From the NCBI GenBank assembly GCA_030451825.1, contig JAKDNL010000004.1:1-50982 (forward strand): a stretch of DNA of 50,982 bases. The letters run 5' to 3'. Source of the DNA: Pseudonocardia sp. (GTDB taxonomy: Bacteria > Actinomycetota > Actinomycetes > Mycobacteriales > Pseudonocardiaceae). Numbering within the stretch: position 1 is the first letter of the stretch; each line of letters begins with the position of its first letter. Under the pieces are notes generated by a model that worked only from the letters and a program-made list of their open reading frames with translations, was not told the DNA's origin and made no database searches. The translations under genes and the position numbers were made by a program. Positions 49,141-50,982 of the stretch are shown here, piece after piece.

Positions 49141-50982
49141 ATGGCCTATGTCATCGGCGTGGACGTGGGCGGCACGTTCACCGACGCCGTACTCGACGAC
49201 GACGCCGGGACCGTGCTCGCCGCGAAGTCCCCGTCCACTCCACCGGACTATTCCCACGGTGTGCTCGACGTCCTCGGACTGCTGGCCGAGCAGCTCGGCA
49301 CGAGCCTGCCGGCGATGCTGGCGAAGACCCACCACATCGCGCACGGCACCACGTCGTCGCTGAACGCGCTGGTCATGGGCAACGTGCCGCCGGTCGGCTT
49401 CCTCACCACCAAGGGCCACCGGGACTCGATCTTCATCATGAACGTCGAGGGCCGGTACCTGGGCCGGTCCCCGCACGAGCTGCAGAACGTGCTGGGCCAG
49501 GACAAGGACCATGCGCTGCTGCCCAAGCGGCACGCGCTGGAGGTCACCGAGCGGATCGACCGGGACGGCACCGTCGTCGTCGCGCTCGACGAGCAGCAGG
49601 CCCGCGCCACGATCCGCTCCCTGATCGCGGACGGGGTCGAGGCCGTCGCCGTCTCACTGCTCTGGTCGTTCCGCAACCCGGTGCACGAGCAGCGGCTGCG
49701 CGAGCTGATCGCCGAGGAGGCCCCGGGCCTGTTCGTGGCGCTGTCGTCCGAGGTCAGCCCGCGGATCCGAGAGTTCGCCCGTAACGCCACGACGATCATG
49801 AGCACCCAGATCGGGCCGGGCCTGCGGGACTACCTGGGCGCGCTGGAGTCGTCGCTTCGGGACAACGGCCTCACCGGCCCGCTGCTGGTCATGCAGAGCA
49901 ACGGCGGCGCGGTGGCCGCGGCCGAGGCACCCGCCGCCGCGATCAGCACCGTCGGGTCGGTACTCACCGGTGGGGTGATCGGGTCGGTGGCGCTGGGCCG
50001 CCAGCTCGGCCACCGCAACATCATCTCCACCGACGTCGGCGGCACGACGTTCCTGGCTGGTCTGGTGGTGGACGGCGAGCCCGTCCGGGACACCACCACG
50101 GTGATCAACCACCACCCGATCAACGTGCCCACGCTGCGGGTGGACGCGATCGGCTCCGGCGGCGGCGCGATCGCCTGGCTGGACACCGGCGGCAACCTGC
50201 GGATCGGCCCGCGCAGCGCGCAAGCCGTCCCCGGCCCGGCCTGCTACGGGAACGGAGGCACCGAGCCCACCAACACCGATGCGAACCTGGTCCTCGGGAT
50301 CCTGCCGGAGCGCGGTCTGCTCGGCGGGCGCAAGCCGCTCTCGCTGGAGCTCGCTCGCGCCGCGATCGAGACCAGGATCGCCAAGCCGCTCGGCCTCTCG
50401 GTCGAGGAGGCCGCCGCCGCGATCCACACCGTGCAGAACGCGCAGACCGGTGACCTGCTGCGCAAGACCGTCGTCGAGTCCGGGCACGACCCGCGCAACT
50501 TCGTGATCTACGCCTTCGGCGGAGCCGGTCCCGCACACTGCGCCGGCTACGCCGCCGAGGTCGGCTGCGACGAGGTCGTGGTCCCGCTCGGACCGGTGGC
50601 GAGCGCGTTCTCGGCGTTCGGGCTGGCGTCCTCGGACATCGTGCTGGCCGCGGAGCTGTCCGACCCGACCGTGGTGCCGTTCGACCCGGCCCGCGCCGAG
50701 CGCAACTTCGCCGACCTGGAACGCCGCGTCCGCGACGGCCTGGAACGTCAGGGCGTGCACTTCGAGCAGGTGCTGCTACAGCGCGAGATCGATATGCGGT
50801 ACACGATGCAGTTGGCCGAGGTCACCGCCCCGGTCGCAGGCGGCCCGCTGGACATGCCCGCGATCGAGGCGGCCGCGGCCGCGTTCGAGAAGCGCTACGC
50901 CGAGCTGTTCGGCGTCGATGCCGGGTTCCGCGAGGCCGGCATCCAGGCGATCACCTTCCGGGTGCGCGCCACCGGGGTGCTT
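49141..50982 (+). CDS. Hydantoinase/oxoprolinase (acetone/acetophenone carboxylase) A-type subunit, 3' end outside the window
   Basis: At least 614 aa, open to the last base. The N-terminal hydantoinase A domain begins YVIGVDVGGTFTDAVLDDDA, the ATPase fold of the ASKHA group, with HGTTSSLNALVMGN. The second domain shows NIISTDVGGTTFLAGLV, DAIGSGGGAIAWLD, GPACYGNGGTEPTNTDANLV and FVIYAFGGAGPAHC. The ATG has AAGGAG upstream. The family uses ATP for hydrolysis of hydantoin or 5-oxoproline, or for carboxylation of ketones (acetone, acetophenone). A HyuB-type partner would be expected next, beyond the window. It is divergent from the aryl-CoA monooxygenase, sharing the palindrome-rich promoter. 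Confidence 0.88.
   Translation, partial: MAYVIGVDVGGTFTDAVLDDDAGTVLAAKSPSTPPDYSHGVLDVLGLLAEQLGTSLPAMLAKTHHIAHGTTSSLNALVMGNVPPVGFLTTKGHRDSIFIMNVEGRYLGRSPHELQNVLGQDKDHALLPKRHALEVTERIDRDGTVVVALDEQQARATIRSLIADGVEAVAVSLLWSFRNPVHEQRLRELIAEEAPGLFVALSSEVSPRIREFARNATTIMSTQIGPGLRDYLGALESSLRDNGLTGPLLVMQSNGGAVAAAEAPAAAISTVGSVLTGGVIGSVALGRQLGHRNIISTDVGGTTFLAGLVVDGEPVRDTTTVINHHPINVPTLRVDAIGSGGGAIAWLDTGGNLRIGPRSAQAVPGPACYGNGGTEPTNTDANLVLGILPERGLLGGRKPLSLELARAAIETRIAKPLGLSVEEAAAAIHTVQNAQTGDLLRKTVVESGHDPRNFVIYAFGGAGPAHCAGYAAEVGCDEVVVPLGPVASAFSAFGLASSDIVLAAELSDPTVVPFDPARAERNFADLERRVRDGLERQGVHFEQVLLQREIDMRYTMQLAEVTAPVAGGPLDMPAIEAAAAAFEKRYAELFGVDAGFREAGIQAITFRVRATGVL

Overview
The window is chromosomal DNA of a very GC-rich actinobacterium. 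Codons end almost always in G or C, GTG starts and ATGA/GTGA gene overlaps are common, regulators are mostly TetR/MarR/LacI, and there is a trypsin-STAND-propeller protein of actinobacterial type. A Pseudonocardia-like genus would fit, but that is an inference. Nearly all genes are catabolic and sit in small regulated operons. I saw no rRNA, tRNA, CRISPR array or intact insertion sequence.

1-11759: aromatic and acyl-CoA catabolism. Hydroxyquinol 1,2-dioxygenase and maleylacetate reductase form a lower aromatic pathway. Next comes an acyl-CoA module: acyl-CoA dehydrogenase and enoyl-CoA hydratase on the minus strand, then acyl-CoA synthetase, SDR, fused E1 alpha/beta and an E2-like protein on the plus strand, followed by a minus-strand SDR and a TetR regulator. 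Two matching 28-bp sites (4127-4154 and 10235-10262) link these units into one probable TetR regulon. Three of the four genes in the plus-strand operon carry a 1-bp deletion frameshift. The E2-like protein has no lipoyl domain and no catalytic His. A truncated MFS gene closes the region.

11960-23304: a beta-glucuronide regulon that contains a complete nickel-pincer-nucleotide system, and the most interesting part of the window. The minus operon is beta-glucuronidase (uidA), glucuronide carrier, larE, larB. It is divergent from a LacI regulator; larC converges on larB. A LarA-family enzyme is divergent from uronate isomerase (uxaC) and fructuronate reductase (uxuB-like). The same 14-bp palindrome, GGCAAyyCGTTGCC, lies in both divergent promoter regions. 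No mannonate dehydratase is present. My model: glucuronide > glucuronate > fructuronate > D-mannonate, then a Ni-pincer LarA enzyme epimerises C2 of mannonate to D-gluconate.

23305-32091: an FAD-dehydrogenase remnant, a small membrane protein, a 1400-residue protease/STAND/propeller protein, an ECF-like sigma factor with a coupled small ORF, a 17-bp tandem repeat, an LppX-like membrane-anchored protein with a 3' frameshift, a SAM methyltransferase and a TetR remnant.

32092-39059: a seven-gene minus operon of two RutA-like flavin monooxygenases, two flavin reductases, a VOC-like protein, an aspartoacylase-like hydrolase and an M20 amidohydrolase, with a divergent MarR regulator. It looks like an oxidative/hydrolytic route for an unknown amide or N-heterocycle.

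39303-50982: an Asp-nucleophile alpha/beta hydrolase, an O-methyltransferase with divergent MarR, and a long minus series (aryl-CoA-type FAD monooxygenase, EntE-like aryl-acid ligase, a 19-codon stub of a maleate-isomerase-type gene, TetR, VOC dioxygenase-like protein, small protein, alpha/beta hydrolase, P450). It ends with the start of a divergent hydantoinase/acetophenone-carboxylase-type gene that runs off the window.
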